Both the position numbers and the translations under genes were made by a program. DNA of 64,000 nt from Tretioscincus oriximinensis (lineage: Eukaryota; Chordata; Lepidosauria; Squamata; Gymnophthalmidae). The stretch covers positions 6,841,742 through 6,905,741 of the forward strand of contig JAJVDF010000002.1 in NCBI GenBank assembly GCA_022410635.1, in the 5' to 3' direction. Every line of letters begins with the position of its first letter. Position 1 is the stretch's first letter. The notes beneath the pieces were generated by a model. That model was not told the origin of the DNA. It saw only the letters and a list, made by a program, of their open reading frames with translations, and searched no databases. Shown piece after piece: positions 1 to 11,920 of this stretch.

Positions 1-1285
1 AAACCTGCTTTTTAAACTTCTAAAATGCCCAAAACTCCAGGGCCTCTCTCCTGGCGATTTTCTGCCCTTCTTCCTTGTGCTGGAAAGAGGAAGTCTTTCC
101 TCATGTGCACATGAGGAATCTGGTTCAGTATGGTTCCATCAGGTTCAATCAGGCACCTTGGAAAATATCTGCAACCAGGTAGCATGGTTCAAGTAGGCAA
201 AGCATAGTTTGAACCAGCCAAAGCCTGGCTCAAATTCCATTTGCACATGTTGCAGAAGAACCAAGATGCTGGAACACCACATTATGAATCAGGTAGGAAA
301 CTGTCAGGTGCACACAGTCAAAGTCACCTTCCCACCCACCCCCATCCCACCCCTCGATTAGGAAGATTAAAAGTGTCTTTTTATGCCCAGTACTTTCTGG
401 AGTTTTAGCCTCTTCAGTTCATGCCATTATTATAAAGTTTCCCACAACGTTTTTAAAGTGGGTAGAAAGACTGAGTGATTCTGCTTCTGTCTTTCATCTG
501 TCTGTAAGTAATAAGGTTATCTGATAAAATCCAAGATAAAAGTTTATACCATTACTGGACACAGAAGAAAGACTTTTTAACCAGGTGTAGCTCTAATGTC
601 TGCTGCAACTGAAAGGAAAATCACTTCACACTCATTAAAGGTGTAAATTCTACACCAGCATCAGAACAAAACAGTGCTAAACACACTGGCAGAACACTCC
701 TCCTATGCTTCAGTGGATCATAATAAGGAAGAGCCCAAGGGCAGTTGTTGCTCCATTGCAAAATTCTTAAAAGCACAAAATTTCAAAAATTGAAAAAAAA
801 AGAAGTACTAAACCATATCATGATGATCAGCCTTCTAACCAACCATCGCAATGCGGAGACTAACCCCAGCCAACCGGTCAACTCTAAACCCACCTCCCTC
901 AGGCCCTCCCTGCCCTCCCACACACCATGCCCAGGGCTGCAGCCATGAAGGATTGCAAGCAAGAGTAGTGCACAGATTGGGATGAGGGGGCAGGGCAGGG
1001 CATCCACACACTTCCACCTAGCAAACAGCCTGTTGTATTCCCTAGGCTGTATTTCTTTCACGTAGAAAATCTCCCAAAGTTCAAACATTGTACACCCATG
1101 TGCAACATCACCAAAGAGCACAAGCAGAGGAAGAGGGGAGAGGGCAACACTGGGAGAGAAGGAGGCAACAGTGGCCAGGTAGGGACCCCTCAGCTAGCCA
1201 GCCACTCCTTCTGCCACCACCCACAGATGTCAGAATGATGGTGATCAGTGGTGGCTGTCATGGGTGTGTATATGAAGATGTTAGT
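1..1285. other. Unique intergenic or intronic sequence
   Basis: I see no coding exon, RNA gene or recognisable transposon here. Around 120-235 there is a cluster of GGTTCA-like words and a weak hairpin at about 211-235. Frames open on both strands around 780-1300 carry proline- or arginine-rich low-complexity peptides without a domain, and I regard them as chance. Confidence 0.5.
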
Positions 1286-1293
1286 TGCTCTCC

Positions 1294-1489
1294 TAGGCTG
1301 ACCAGATGACGCCTTTTGGGGGAGGAGTTGAAAAACCATTTTTGGGGTGCCTCCTGGTTTTTTCTGAGGAAGAAAATGGGAAAAAAAACTTTTTTTGAAA
1401 GAAAATTTCCTCAGAAAAACCTGGGAGGCACCCCAAAACCAGGTTTTCAACACACACACACACACAAAAGGGTTCATCTGGTCAGTCTA
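1294..1489. mobile_element. Foldback hAT-like MITE, family X, copy 1
   Basis: A 196-bp near-palindrome starts TAGGCTGACCAGATGA and ends TCATCTGGTCAGTCTA. Its arms of about 85 bp meet at an A/T-rich loop near 1380-1400. It is flanked by TGCTCTCC (1286-1293) and TGCTCTCT (1490-1497), a 7-of-8 match, which fits the 8-bp target duplication of the hAT superfamily. A CA dinucleotide run (about 1449-1467) interrupts only the right arm. Related copies lie at 43338, 43963 and 63359. It has no transposase, so it is non-autonomous. I do not recognise the family by name. Confidence 0.8.
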
Positions 1490-1497
1490 TGCTCTCT

Positions 1498-2245
1498 CTT
1501 ACTCTGGACACTTTACCACTGCTGTGCTGAATATAGCTTTGGAGTTAAGAGAACATTATGACACTGGGAATCGTTCCTTGCTTGTGAAATGAGCCTGCTT
1601 ATGAATATTTTAATGACCCATTGATATTAAGGAATGAAAATAAGCCACCATACTGAGAAGGGACCTTCTTCTAAAATTGGCAGGAACAGTGTTAATACCT
1701 CAGTAGATTTACCATGCTTTTGGCAAAGTGCTCTTGAAAGCTAATTACATGGCAACTGCAGTTAGGCACCTTTTTTCAGAGTCTGAAAACCTGTACAACG
1801 CATGCTTTGAATGCAGAAAGTACCAGATTGAATCCTTGGCATTTCCAGTTTCATATTATTAGTAAATGAAGAGAGAGTGAGGAGAGCAGCCACCCATCAG
1901 AAGAAGAACTGATCAGATATTCTGACCAGCTACATTGATATATGAAAATAAAACGCCGCTGAGACAGCTTTGGGTAGTTTATAGATACTTTGCAAGCACC
2001 ATTGTTCAGACATTAATCTTCCTCTCCCCCACCATGAATATTGTGGTATATAAAATGTGGGTTCCTCTCAGGTTAAACTCAGTGGAAACCTCAGTTTTTA
2101 ATTTTTCCAACCAGTCTTAATGGTACTAAACAAAAGTTCTATATTTTTAATTTTAATAAGCCACCATTACGATGGGAAAACAGGCAGTATTCCTGAAATA
2201 CAATTTGCTGGAAGTTCAAGAACAGATGAGGGTTTTTCCTTGTTC
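1498..2245. other. Unique AT-rich sequence
   Basis: No gene, repeat family or RNA is visible. The short open frame near 1935-2120 has no recognisable motif. Confidence 0.5.
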
Positions 2246-2297
2246 TGCTTGAGACTGCCCTAATNCAGCACGGCTCCTCTTATGTTCTTATGTTCTC
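2246..2297 (+). mobile_element. CR1 LINE 3' end fragment
   Basis: The words CAGCACGGCTCCTCTTATG and repeats of TTCTTATG match the extreme 3' end seen in the longer CR1 copies at 21481-22286 and 24125-24410. Only about 50 bp remain. Confidence 0.7.
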
Positions 2298-4282
2298 TTA
2301 AGTTGTTTTTGGGTACATTGCATGAAGTATTCACTCAGTAGAGTCTTAAATGTAAAGTTGAGCTGAATTTGAGAAAGCTTGATTCTCATTTTACTTTTTC
2401 TATTATTCTGACCTGTTGTTGCGTGCCTGGGCTGATGCCTATGTGCCTATTTGATAAACTGGCTCTTTTACTCTAAGGCACCCTGAGCCATTTTTTCCCC
2501 CTATGGTGTCAGACTTGGCTTTTTAACGCAATTCCTTTAATTCATCTCATTGCCACACATACAGCATAACTACATACAACGTCTGTTGGTTGAAAACTTA
2601 TTTTGTCTGCTGCAACCAACATTTACCTTTATGTCAGGGCTCATTTCTCCTGAGGAACAGTTTCTATCCATTGATTAGCCATTTGTCAAATTATGGCATG
2701 AAATTCCCACGTCCTTACGTATGTAGTTTCCACTCAATCCAATTTAAAGAAAGAGATACCTTTAATATACCTTTAGCACAGTTTGATCCATTTCTATGAC
2801 AGTTCAATCTGCTCCATGCGGATGCATATTGCCACAGCTAATCTGGATCAAGTTAATTGGATTTACCTAAAGTGTATCATTAAATAAATGCATTAACAGT
2901 CCTTATTATTTTAACTATCTTGAGTTCACCAGATCAGATGTTTGCAAGTAGTAGCAGCCTACATAGGAGGTACCTTGGAGTATCATATAAGAGTTCATTG
3001 TCTTTGTTTGAATTCCACAGAATAGCAGCAAATTTCTCTTTGAATCAGTGCAAAGAAAGATTTGCTGTTATGTTGGGAATTTCAAAGTCCCTTCTTTGGT
3101 ACTTCTAGATGACTCTTCTCCAGTAAGATAAAGAGAGAGATGCAAGGCAGCAACTGGAGAAATTCTGATATTTTTGCCATTCCAATTTTTGGGAGTAGAG
3201 GGTATACTGAAGTGTATGAAGATTTCTAGTTTCTATCAGGTATGGTCAAAAAATGGAAAGTAACCTGATGTGCATAACACCTTATATAAAGCCCAGCTAC
3301 TTGGTTCTATATTTTTGCAGCTGAGTTCGTGTGCTGTTAGGATCCAGATCTCTGGAGATCTGCCTGTATCCAACCTTTATCCTCAGTTGCATGTATCCCT
3401 TGGAAGACTAGTAAAGAATGAACATCTATAAGGTTAAACACCCAGTGTTCTCAGTTGCTTTCAGCAACTACCCCCTAGGCACCCTCAGAGCGTTTCATAT
3501 TAAGTTGTAAACTACTACCTAATGCAAGTTTCATCATTTAATTTTTTTCCAAAGAGCAAAGCAAGTGCTATGTGCCACGGGTATCTGATCTGTCACAATG
3601 TCCAGCTTCTGCCTCTTGGCATCCAGCTCTGAAATATGACTTGTCATCGGAACTTCTCTCCCAAATCTATGTGACAAAGTTAAAGAAGCTAATAGTTTCC
3701 TGGCCTCCCCTCTATTGTTTTGATCAATTCCCTCCAACAATGCACTGTTCTTTTCTTGCTTATTAATTCATCCAAGGTTTAGGGCTGCTACAGTCACCAC
3801 TACAGACAGCAGCAGTAGCAATAGCAGCAGTTAAGAGCCATCAGTGTCCAAAGGGGAAACAAAAGTTGCTTTATATTATTCCTTCTCAGCGCTCCCAGCC
3901 ATGGCAGCAAATCCTTTGTCATACCAGTTTCAGGACCAAATGAAAGCTACTAAAGACAACTGATGGGCATATCTGCACATCTTTTTTGAAAGGAGGTGGA
4001 AGTGGATTTGTTCGCTTCTATGCACTCACATACACAGAAATGATGGGCCCTTGCCCATTCTTGAGCAGCCATTTTCAAAACTCAGAATTAGTTTCCGCAA
4101 TGATTGGCATTACGGAATGTTTCCTTATCAGAATGGAGGGGGAAAGAAAAAACTGAAGCTATCAAGAGGATTGTTGCAGAGGATCATGAAAAGGTTTTTC
4201 TCACTATTTCTTTAAAAATACATTCACTACCTGCCCCCACCTATTTTAACGCTTTCATGCTGCTCCAGCACATTGCATAACA
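2298..4282. other. Unique sequence
   Basis: About 2 kb without a recognisable repeat or gene. Open frames at 2590-2799, 2920-3108 and 3534-3766 show no conserved domain. A short CAG-rich patch (GCAGCAGTAGCAATAGCAGC, about 3809-3828) is a minor simple repeat. Confidence 0.45.
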
Positions 4283-6031
4283 ATCTCATGACATTTTTTT
4301 TTTTCATTTTCACTCCTGAAATTATTTTCTAAGAATATTTTTTACTATCCACTATTTTTGTTTATATTTAATTTTTTATTGATTCTCAATTAAATAAAAG
4401 TATTAATTTATACATAAAGGCTCTACGTATTTAAACATATTCAATTTCAAGAATCTTGCATATATATATACACACATCTCCACCTTACCCACCCACTCCC
4501 ACCGAGAGAAGACAGAAAATATAACAATCAAGTATTTTTCTATGACCTGAGAGAATTCTATAGTTGCCAATATTTCTGGACATCCCCAGCGATTTGGTTG
4601 GCAGTAGATCAATAACTTGGCCCAATTTTTCATCCATTTATTTTTAGCATTGTACTAAAATCAGTGGATTCCATCACAAAGTCTCTCATTAGCTGATCTG
4701 CCACATAATGCTGCCACCAGCTTATTTGGAATTTCAAATAATCTTTCCAGCCATAAACTATTACTGCCTGTGCTGCTAGCACCATTTGTTCAACAAGATA
4801 TTTGTCGTCCTCCTTGATGTGACAAGAGATCCTTCCTAAAATAAAATAAAAAGATATTTGTCCTCCGTTAATGTACCACGATGGATCTGGAAGAACACTA
4901 GCTTTTAAGTTTGGTTTATGGTATATCCTAAGATGTTATCTATTATGATCCGTATACTATTCCAAAAAGATCTTACTACTGGACAGTCCCACAGTAAGTT
5001 TGTAAATCGCTTTTATCCCACACCCATGCCATCAAAAGGGACTTACGTTATGGCTGATATGAGATAGTTGACAAGGAGTCCGGTACCACTTGCTAATGAT
5101 TTTTAATTGTAGTTCCTTAACTTGTATTCTTAATTTTCTCAATCTTCCCCCATTTATCTTTCATTTCTTGTTCATTTATCAGTAGGTCAGTTACCCATAC
5201 GTTTGTCCACAATATTAAGTTGTCACAGACACAATCTGTGATTAATTTATAAAGCAACCCACCCTTCATATCTTTAACTCCATTAATAAAAATATCTTCC
5301 AATTTAGTATTGGCGGAAAGAGTTACTCCATACTGATGGATCTTATTTCTTACTTGAAACACTTGTAACCATCTTTGGTTGCCTAGAATTGGACTCAATT
5401 CATTATAAGATATAATATTTCTCTCTGGTCTAATTAGAGCTTTAAGCATTTTTATATTATTAATTTCTAGTCTTATTATATCATCCGGAGAAAGGATGAT
5501 TCCATCCTTATTGAGATGTTTGAGAGAGCTAATCTTAGTTATTCTTGGAATTAGCTTGGGCTGCCATTTTTTCCATATATTTAATACCGTCTTAACAGTT
5601 ATAGTACTGTTTCTTAACAGAGGTCGATCAATTTTTAAGTTCCGAATTGATTGGTTATTCCATTTATTTAGTTTTCTTTCTATTCTTGACCATTTATTAA
5701 TGGAGTACTCTAACCGGAATAAATTTTTGAGGTGGAATGCTTCAAAATAATTTTTGATATGTGGAAAATTCCAGCCTCCCTTATTATTTTGAGCATATAA
5801 CTTGTTTTTGGATAATCGGGGTTTCTTCTCCCCACAACCCAGTTGCGAACATATCTATCCCATCCTTGTATTCTTTTACAGGGGATTTCTTCCCATAATG
5901 TCTGCATCAGATAAGTAATTTTTGGTAATAACATCATTTTGAATGCTCTCAACCTTGATAATAGAGAAAGTTTTTTGTCTTTCCATAAGGTAGATTTTTT
6001 TTATAACCTCTTTAAAGATTATCATATGACA
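4283..6031 (-). pseudogene. L1-type LINE ORF2 C-terminal relic, 5'-truncated
   Basis: On the minus strand, broken frames read as the C-terminal part of an L1-like ORF2 protein. From 5952 to 5710 a segment contains FKMMLLPKITYLMQTL, typical of the region just after the L1 reverse transcriptase core. The frame at 5449-5117 contains GGLLYKLITD and a tryptophan-rich helix ending KDKWGKIEKI, matching the 'IYK.L...W..DL' region in L1 proteins. Frameshifts and stops separate the pieces, so it is dead. A T run at 4294-4304 represents the poly(A) tail of a minus-strand insertion. ATCTCATGACA (4283-4293) and ATCATATGACA (6021-6031) could be a decayed 11-bp target duplication (9 of 11). Confidence 0.7.
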
Positions 6032-6034
6032 AGC

Positions 6035-6300
6035 CAAATAAGGCATTGCTGAGCTTGCCTGACTACAATCCCCAGCATTCTCTGCGAGACTGCCTTCAAT
6101 TCCCATTCTCAGTGAGATGAAAGCCAATTCACTTTTACATGGAATCCCGAAGTCTTGCAAGATTTGCCAAGTTCACATTGCTGAATGTCCCCATGAAGCT
6201 GCCATTCAAATTTTACAAAATGCCCACTCTTGACTCACACAAACTGCATGGCTAGAAATTCTACAGCAATGGAGCTTTTAAGCAAATGGATCGCCATACA
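6035..6300 (+). repeat. Interspersed repeat family Y, copy 1
   Basis: This stretch is collinear with 26800-27010. Shared blocks are AATCCCCAGCATTCTCTGCG, CATTCTC(A/T)GTGAG, GAAGTCTTGC(A/G)AGATT, TTTACAAAATG and TTCTACAGCAA. The class is unknown. It begins right after the L1 relic, so the L1 may have inserted next to or into it. Confidence 0.6.
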
Positions 6301-6740
6301 TGCATGAACTCATGGGGCTGATTGAAGGTGATGTTGCTACCAACTTGGTAAACAATGTCTTGGATTTAATGGACATTAATGCTGAAAAAATTGTGGGTTT
6401 TATTTGTATACTCAGCAGTTATTTAGCATTTTGTTTGCAGTGGACATTTTCTGCCTGTATTATCCCACACACATGCAAAGTGGCCATTTTCTTCAAGGCA
6501 CCAGAAGCAAATTCCTAAACAAGATAAGCCATATCACTCATTCAGAAAAGTCTGGGTCGGTAATTAATTTCCCTGTAATAGCAGCATCCCAGGATTTCAT
6601 CCGTATAACCCTAGGTTATGTTGGAATTGACATGGATGCATGTGGCAATTTCCATATAGCCCCAGGATAATCCCAGGTTTAAGGCTCTGCCTAGATGCAT
6701 ACGGACTTGTGAATCACTGTGGTGAACTCATAGGTACAGC
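6301..6740. other. Unique sequence
   Basis: No recognisable element. Overlapping open frames carry no domain. Confidence 0.4.
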
Positions 6741-7102
6741 ACCGGCCAGTGAGCACTCCACAGGGGGTTTAGTGACGGAGCACATAGAGTTATTTTTGGC
6801 ATTTTTTACCTTCATTAGTGGTTTTGTTTCTTCATGGGAACTACCAAGTTGGAGGAACTCCGCCCTCCGTTCCCCCAACATGGTGCTACTAATGCACCCT
6901 CTCTCCCAGCAGCCAAAAGGAATGAAGGTGGAGCCATCCCATTGGCTGCTGGGAGAGAGGGAGGCACCGGTAGCACCATGTTGGAGGAACGGAGGGCAGA
7001 GTTCTCCCATGGAGAAACGAAGCCACTAATGGAGGTAAAAATTGCCAAAATAACTCTATGCACTCCATCACCGAACCCCCTATGGAGCGCTCAGTGGCCA
7101 CC
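6741..7102. mobile_element. Foldback element, 165-bp arms
   Basis: The left arm (6741 to about 6912) and right arm (about 6940-7102) are reverse complements with roughly 85-90 percent identity by eye. They start GGCCAGTGAGC and end GCTCAGTGGCC, with a spacer of about 25 bp. The arms explain the overlapping open frames on both strands here. Target duplications are not clear. It is probably a MITE of unknown superfamily. Confidence 0.75.
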
Positions 7103-8129
7103 TCTACAAAAGTATATCAATAGATGCAGGAATGGATACCTAGGTATCACTTGCAGGTTGAAGGGAGAAGCAGGATTCCTCTAAACACAATTTTTTGGGG
7201 TCGCCCAAAAAAGCTTTCAGTTATTGCATGTAATTTCAGGCACTAATTTTACTGCTGGCTTTCAGGAAGAAACCACAGAGGATAGAGGAATAGGCAGAGG
7301 TTATAGTTACAACATCAGTGACTGCTTTAAATATCATGTCTCTCTAGATACTCCATAGTTAATTTTTGCATTCATATAGAAGGAAGTTCTGTTGAACCTT
7401 GTATAACATGGATTGTATAACATGGTTTTGCTTTTACACAGTTAGTTAAATGTGTTTTTTCTTGTATGACACAGTTGTGTTTTTTAATAACATGGTCTCA
7501 TTTTTATATGGTTAGTAAAATGTGACTTAAATTCTAGAAACTTTCAGTATTATGATTTGGACTGTGAGGTACAGTCAACCAAAGCAAACATAATGGAAAA
7601 AAACAGCTAAGAAGTTCCACAGAGACAATATCATGTGACCCTCATGTTTCCATCCTGTATAAGCTCTTGGTTTTCTTTTATAGCTTAGAACGTTGATGAG
7701 GGGGAAGAAAGGGCAACTGTTGTATAAATAATCCAGCTCAAAAAACATTCTTGTTGATCACAGTCTTACACTGGTAAATTAGATGAAAAAGCATCACTGG
7801 CACATTGATAGACTTGGTCTTAGTGCCATAGCAATATTGATAATCTGGACTTACAAACTGTAGTATTTGGACTCTGTTTTCATAGACATATCTAATGTGG
7901 TTGAAGAGATGAAGTCTGCATTCTTATAATCTGAGTATTGAACATAAATATTTCACTTATTTTTTGGTATCTAAAGGAGGAACCAAAAGTATCGTACCGA
8001 ATATGTGTCTGAAAGCACTCATAAGCACACCTCCCTTAATTAAAAGCATGAAAATTTCTAGAAAACTCAGCTAACTAAAAACAAAATTATTAAACATAGA
8101 TTTCCAGCATGTATTTACAAGAAGAGTTT
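7103..8129. repeat. Mostly unique sequence with a partial tandem duplication
   Basis: A 36-bp unit starting AACATGG and ending AAATGTG occurs at 7419-7454 and again at 7489-7524 with substitutions. The rest shows nothing recognisable. Confidence 0.5.
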
Positions 8130-8290
8130 ACTTTTATATCTAGCTTTTCTAAACCCAAGGGGATGAAAAACAATTTGTATGAACTCCTGTTCTTCTTAAC
8201 AGACATCTTATGAAGTAGAAAGGGCTGAGAGAGCTTTGAAGAACTGTGTCTAGCCCAGAGTCATCCAGCTGGCTTTTTTTTTTTGCATCC
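8130..8290 (-). mobile_element. Sauria-type SINE fragment
   Basis: In reverse orientation it carries the SINE body words CCAGCTGG, AGTCATCCAG and GACATCTTATGAAGTAG, parallel to the better copy at 13187-13421. The tRNA-like head is missing. Confidence 0.65.
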
Positions 8291-8469
8291 AAGTGTTTAT
8301 GCAAAAATAAAAGAGGATGCCATAATAATGAGGCATCAAATTTCATCTCTTCCATCTTGAATTTTGCAACATATCTCAATTCAATTAACAGTCCAACCCC
8401 AGATTAGATCATTGCTGGAAGCTATGATGTTTACATCTTGTTGTAATGTTTTTCTAATTCAGATCTTAA

Positions 8470-8540
8470 CTCATCCTCATCTTTCTTTTTCTACCTCTCC
8501 CTCCCCCTCTCCCTCTCCTTCTCCTTCTTCTTCTTCTCCC
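8470..8540. repeat. Pyrimidine-rich simple sequence
   Basis: CT-rich tract passing from TCCCTCT units to TTC triplets. Confidence 0.75.
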
Positions 8541-9531
8541 CATAATTTACCAGGTGGCTTTTCAGCCCTATACTATTGGCATATACTTAAAATATTCCTC
8601 TTGCAATCTAGCCAGTTTACTGACATATCTTGAAATGTTTTCTTGAGCTAAGAATAGGGCCAAACTCTATGGATCCCACATATATAGGGAAGGTACTATG
8701 ATTGCTACCCAACCCACCTTCTTTTCAGAGTGAGATGGAGTTCCTCAGAATAACACTCACAGGCTTGAGGACAGTGGGGGAAACTGGCATTTCAAATGGC
8801 GATCTTATCTGTTAATGAGGATGGCACAATTGCAACAGAGAACATCCAACTATTACAGACAGAAATGCAGTGATAGAAGATACTTTACTCCCAATTCCGG
8901 TGAGTGGAACACAGCCTTTTTATCTGGAAGGATGATTCCCATAAGCTTTTAGAATCAGAATTCACAAATTTTAGATTTACCAACCAACCCTGCCACAGAA
9001 CAGCAAATGCTGTGGATGTAGCCTCTGGAATGTGCTTCAGGTTCCCTTATGTGCTTCAGTTTTGATGTTGCTTGAAAATGAGCAGTATGTTTATAACAGC
9101 AAGATCCAGAACATGACTGCTGTGTTTTCTTTACCCCTTTTGCAATATGTAAGATGAGACTGTTCAAAGTTTAATCTTTCCTCTTTTTTATGCAATGTAT
9201 AATAAATAACAATAGATGGCTGTAAAGTGGATGTGTGGTTGAATTCCCTCTGAGGGCTCGCTGTTAATGCTGTCTTGAAGCCCCTTGAGTAAATTACATC
9301 CTTTTCTTTTCCTCCAGGACCATTGCACTGACTATGTATAATTCACATAGCTGAAGCATCTACCCACATCAATAATCTAAAATCATCTAGTGTGACAACA
9401 GGCAATCAGGCAGCTCTGAGGAGCGTGTCATGAACATCAATACAAACACACAGAGACATGAAGTTTGTGCATGCTGNAGTCTTAGCAAATATGGAAACTA
9501 AACAATAACTCTATTTAACTTTTATTTAAAG
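8541..9531. other. Unique sequence
   Basis: No gene or named repeat recognised. Frames at 8955-9167 are short and featureless. Confidence 0.4.
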
Positions 9532-9673
9532 CAGAGATGTCAAACTGCTGATTCTCCAGATATTCCTGAACCATAATTCCCAATATTTCAATTGGTTTAA
9601 CAGTGCAGGGAGTGGAATAGAATGTTGGGAGTTGTGGTTCAGGAACATCTGGAGGCCACCAGTTTGACATCTG
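9532..9673. mobile_element. Short hAT-like inverted-repeat element
   Basis: A 142-bp inverted repeat starts CAGAGATGTCAAACTG and ends CAGTTTGACATCTG. The arms contain TCCAGATATTCCTGAACC and its complement GGTTCAGGAACATCTGGA. The CAG...TGTCAAAC terminus resembles hAT termini common in amniotes. I could not define an 8-bp target duplication. Confidence 0.6.
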
Positions 9674-9678
9674 TTTTT

Positions 9679-9705
9679 TACATTTATAAATTGTATTTAT
9701 AAATT
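9679..9705. repeat. Tandem ATTTATAAATTGT x2
   Basis: Two adjacent copies of ATTTATAAATTGT lie directly after the inverted-repeat element. Confidence 0.8.
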
Positions 9706-9769
9706 GTTCAGAATCTGAGTGCAAAGTGTTGTATTGTTTGAAGGAGCTCTTCATTTACATTATTGAAAA

Positions 9770-9850
9770 TTTCAGAGAAATAGCCGTGTTAGTCTAGCAG
9801 AAAGTCCAGCAAAGGAGCTAGCAGCTGCTAGCTCCTTTGCTGAATTATTG
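9770..9850. mobile_element. Family Z terminal fragment with perfect 36-bp palindrome
   Basis: AGAAATAGCCGTGTTAGTCT matches the terminal region of the fuller family Z copy at 42405-42596. Immediately inside it, 9807-9842 is a perfect 36-bp palindrome with no loop; its half site is CAGCAAAGGAGCTAGCAG. Confidence 0.7.
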
Positions 9851-9948
9851 GAAATCTTACTTATGCACCAAAAGAGAACCAGAAGCCCCTGTTGGCATGT
9901 CAGCTGAAGGACTGTTGCCAAGGAATTTGCCCCCAGGTATTCCATTCT

Positions 9949-10770
9949 TACATAAGAACATAAAAGGAGCCCTGCTAAATGGGGCCAGAGCCCATCTAGT
10001 TCAGCCTTCTGTGGCCCACCAACTGTACCTGGGCAGTGTCTCAAGCAGAGGAATGGCATTTCAGAAATACTCCCTTGCTCCATCATGGAGGCAGTATATA
10101 GAGATTCATCCTACTAGCTGCTGATATCATTGGCTTCCATGAACTTGTCTAATCCTGCCTTAAAGCTGTCCAGGCTGCTAGCTTCCACTACCTCTTCTGA
10201 AAGTAAATTCCACAGACTGGTGACCATCTGGGTGAAAAAATACTTTCCCTTGTCTGTCCTCACTTTTCTGACCATCAGTTTCGAGCAATGCCCCTGGTCC
10301 TAGTGTTGTGTGATAGAGAAAATACATTTTTCTCTATTCACCTTGTCCATCCCATGCATGGTTTTATATACTTCAATCAGACCATCTTTTAAATGCTGTC
10401 TTTCAAAGCTGAAGAGACTAGATGTTGCAGCCAGATTTCATACGGAAGGTGCTCTAGCCTCTTCATCATTTTCATTGCCCATTTTAGTACCTCCAATTCC
10501 ACAGTATCTTTTCTAAGTCATAGTGACCAGAACTGTACATGGTATTCTAAATGTGGCTCTACCATAGATTTATAAAGAGGCAAAATGACACCTCTCAATC
10601 TATTTTCAACTCCCTTTCTACTAACACCTAACACTGAATTTGCCTTTTTCCCTGATGCTGATTTTTCATTGAGCTGAACAACAACACCCCAAGATCTCTT
10701 TTCTGGATCTTACCATGGGCACACGCTGAAGTCCTTTCATTCTTCAATTGTTACCTTTAACAATATGAAC
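9949..10770 (-). pseudogene. CR1 LINE 3' fragment (ORF2 C-terminus and 3' UTR)
   Basis: Read on the minus strand, this contains the C-terminal ORF2 region with a decayed LYKSMV..HLEY..QFWS motif (about 10510-10590), the block before it (about 10600-10650), the KYFFT and FSLS-type segments, and the 3' UTR. It ends in CATAAGAACATAA (9953-9965), the complement of the terminal TTATGTTCTTATG octamers. Frameshifts break the frame. It is collinear with the copy at 21481-22286. Confidence 0.85.
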
Positions 10771-11920
10771 AAAACACACATATTCAGTTGACATTTAACT
10801 GAAGACATTTATTACTTCAACATTACACCATTTGTTTATTTTTAAAGTTACTCACATTTGAGTTTACACTGCTTTGAAAAGAAATGTACATTTTTTTCAT
10901 TGAAAGAAGTCATATTCACAGGAAGAACACAACAAAATATTCAGGCTTTTCATGCTCACAGCGAATAAATCTGGATCTGTTCAATTGAATTTTTGGATAT
11001 ACAGACAACCTGAGGTTGATGAGAACATTCGCAAACGCAAACTATTCCATCGAATTTTCAAATGTGAATCAAACCTTTCTGCTCTCAACCAATAGCAAGC
11101 CAGACGAAATATTTATTTTATCCTCATTACAGTATTTCTATTGAATGCCCTCAATGAAATTCCAAGATTTCTGTTTGTTTGCCCCAACCCACCCTGCCCT
11201 GTAACTTGTTTATTTCATTCCATCTGCTGATTATTTGGGTAATGCTTTTGGCTTTCAATATCCCAGGCAGGCCACAGCATATCATTTTAGTTCTCCATTA
11301 TGAGCCCTGAAACCTAAAGCTCTTAGCTGTCAGTTGAAATATGTTTTGGAGCTGATTTAACTGGCAGCATTACATTTTTAACAGGTCACATCGTATTGAT
11401 CAACATCTTAGTTAATGAGCTGTGACTTTGTGGGGGCCACATGAAGCAAGAACTCAAAAATCAGAAACTGAAAGCAGCGCAAGAGAAATGAGAGAGAGAG
11501 CTCACAAAGTCCATTAATGCCAACTGTTTTACACTGCAATTAAATTTAACATGGAAATCAAAGATAGAAAGTCAGCCGTAGCATCACTGTAGAAAGTTAC
11601 AATGTGGTCCTCCTTAAGTAAGTAAGCTCTGCTGGGAAAGAGACGTCGCTTGTCTCTTTCTCAGTCTCTTCAGCACATTGTCTTGAAGCTGCATTATGGT
11701 AGGGAAGCCCATTGTTATTTTGTCATGCTGGCACTGTGATAGAATTAATGTGTCCAAAACAACAGGAGAGTACGAGGTTATAAAAGGATGTGATGGGAGC
11801 TATGGCGTGAACTGCTGTGTCATATTGAGTTTTGGACATTCTGGAGAGCCTATGTTGCATCTAGATGAATGCCTTTCACTCCAAGGGATCCTTTTCCCAC
11901 TATAGTGGTAAGACACTATA
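10771..11920. other. Unique AT-rich block, candidate conserved non-coding DNA
   Basis: About 1.1 kb free of recognisable repeats and of coding signal. It is AT-rich, with words such as AGTTAATGAGCTGTGACTTT and many ATTA sites, the texture of a conserved non-coding element. That is an impression only. Confidence 0.25.

Noticed and set aside
6640..7184. Six overlapping frames with similar peptides on both strands
   Set aside because: Produced by the foldback symmetry, not by genes.
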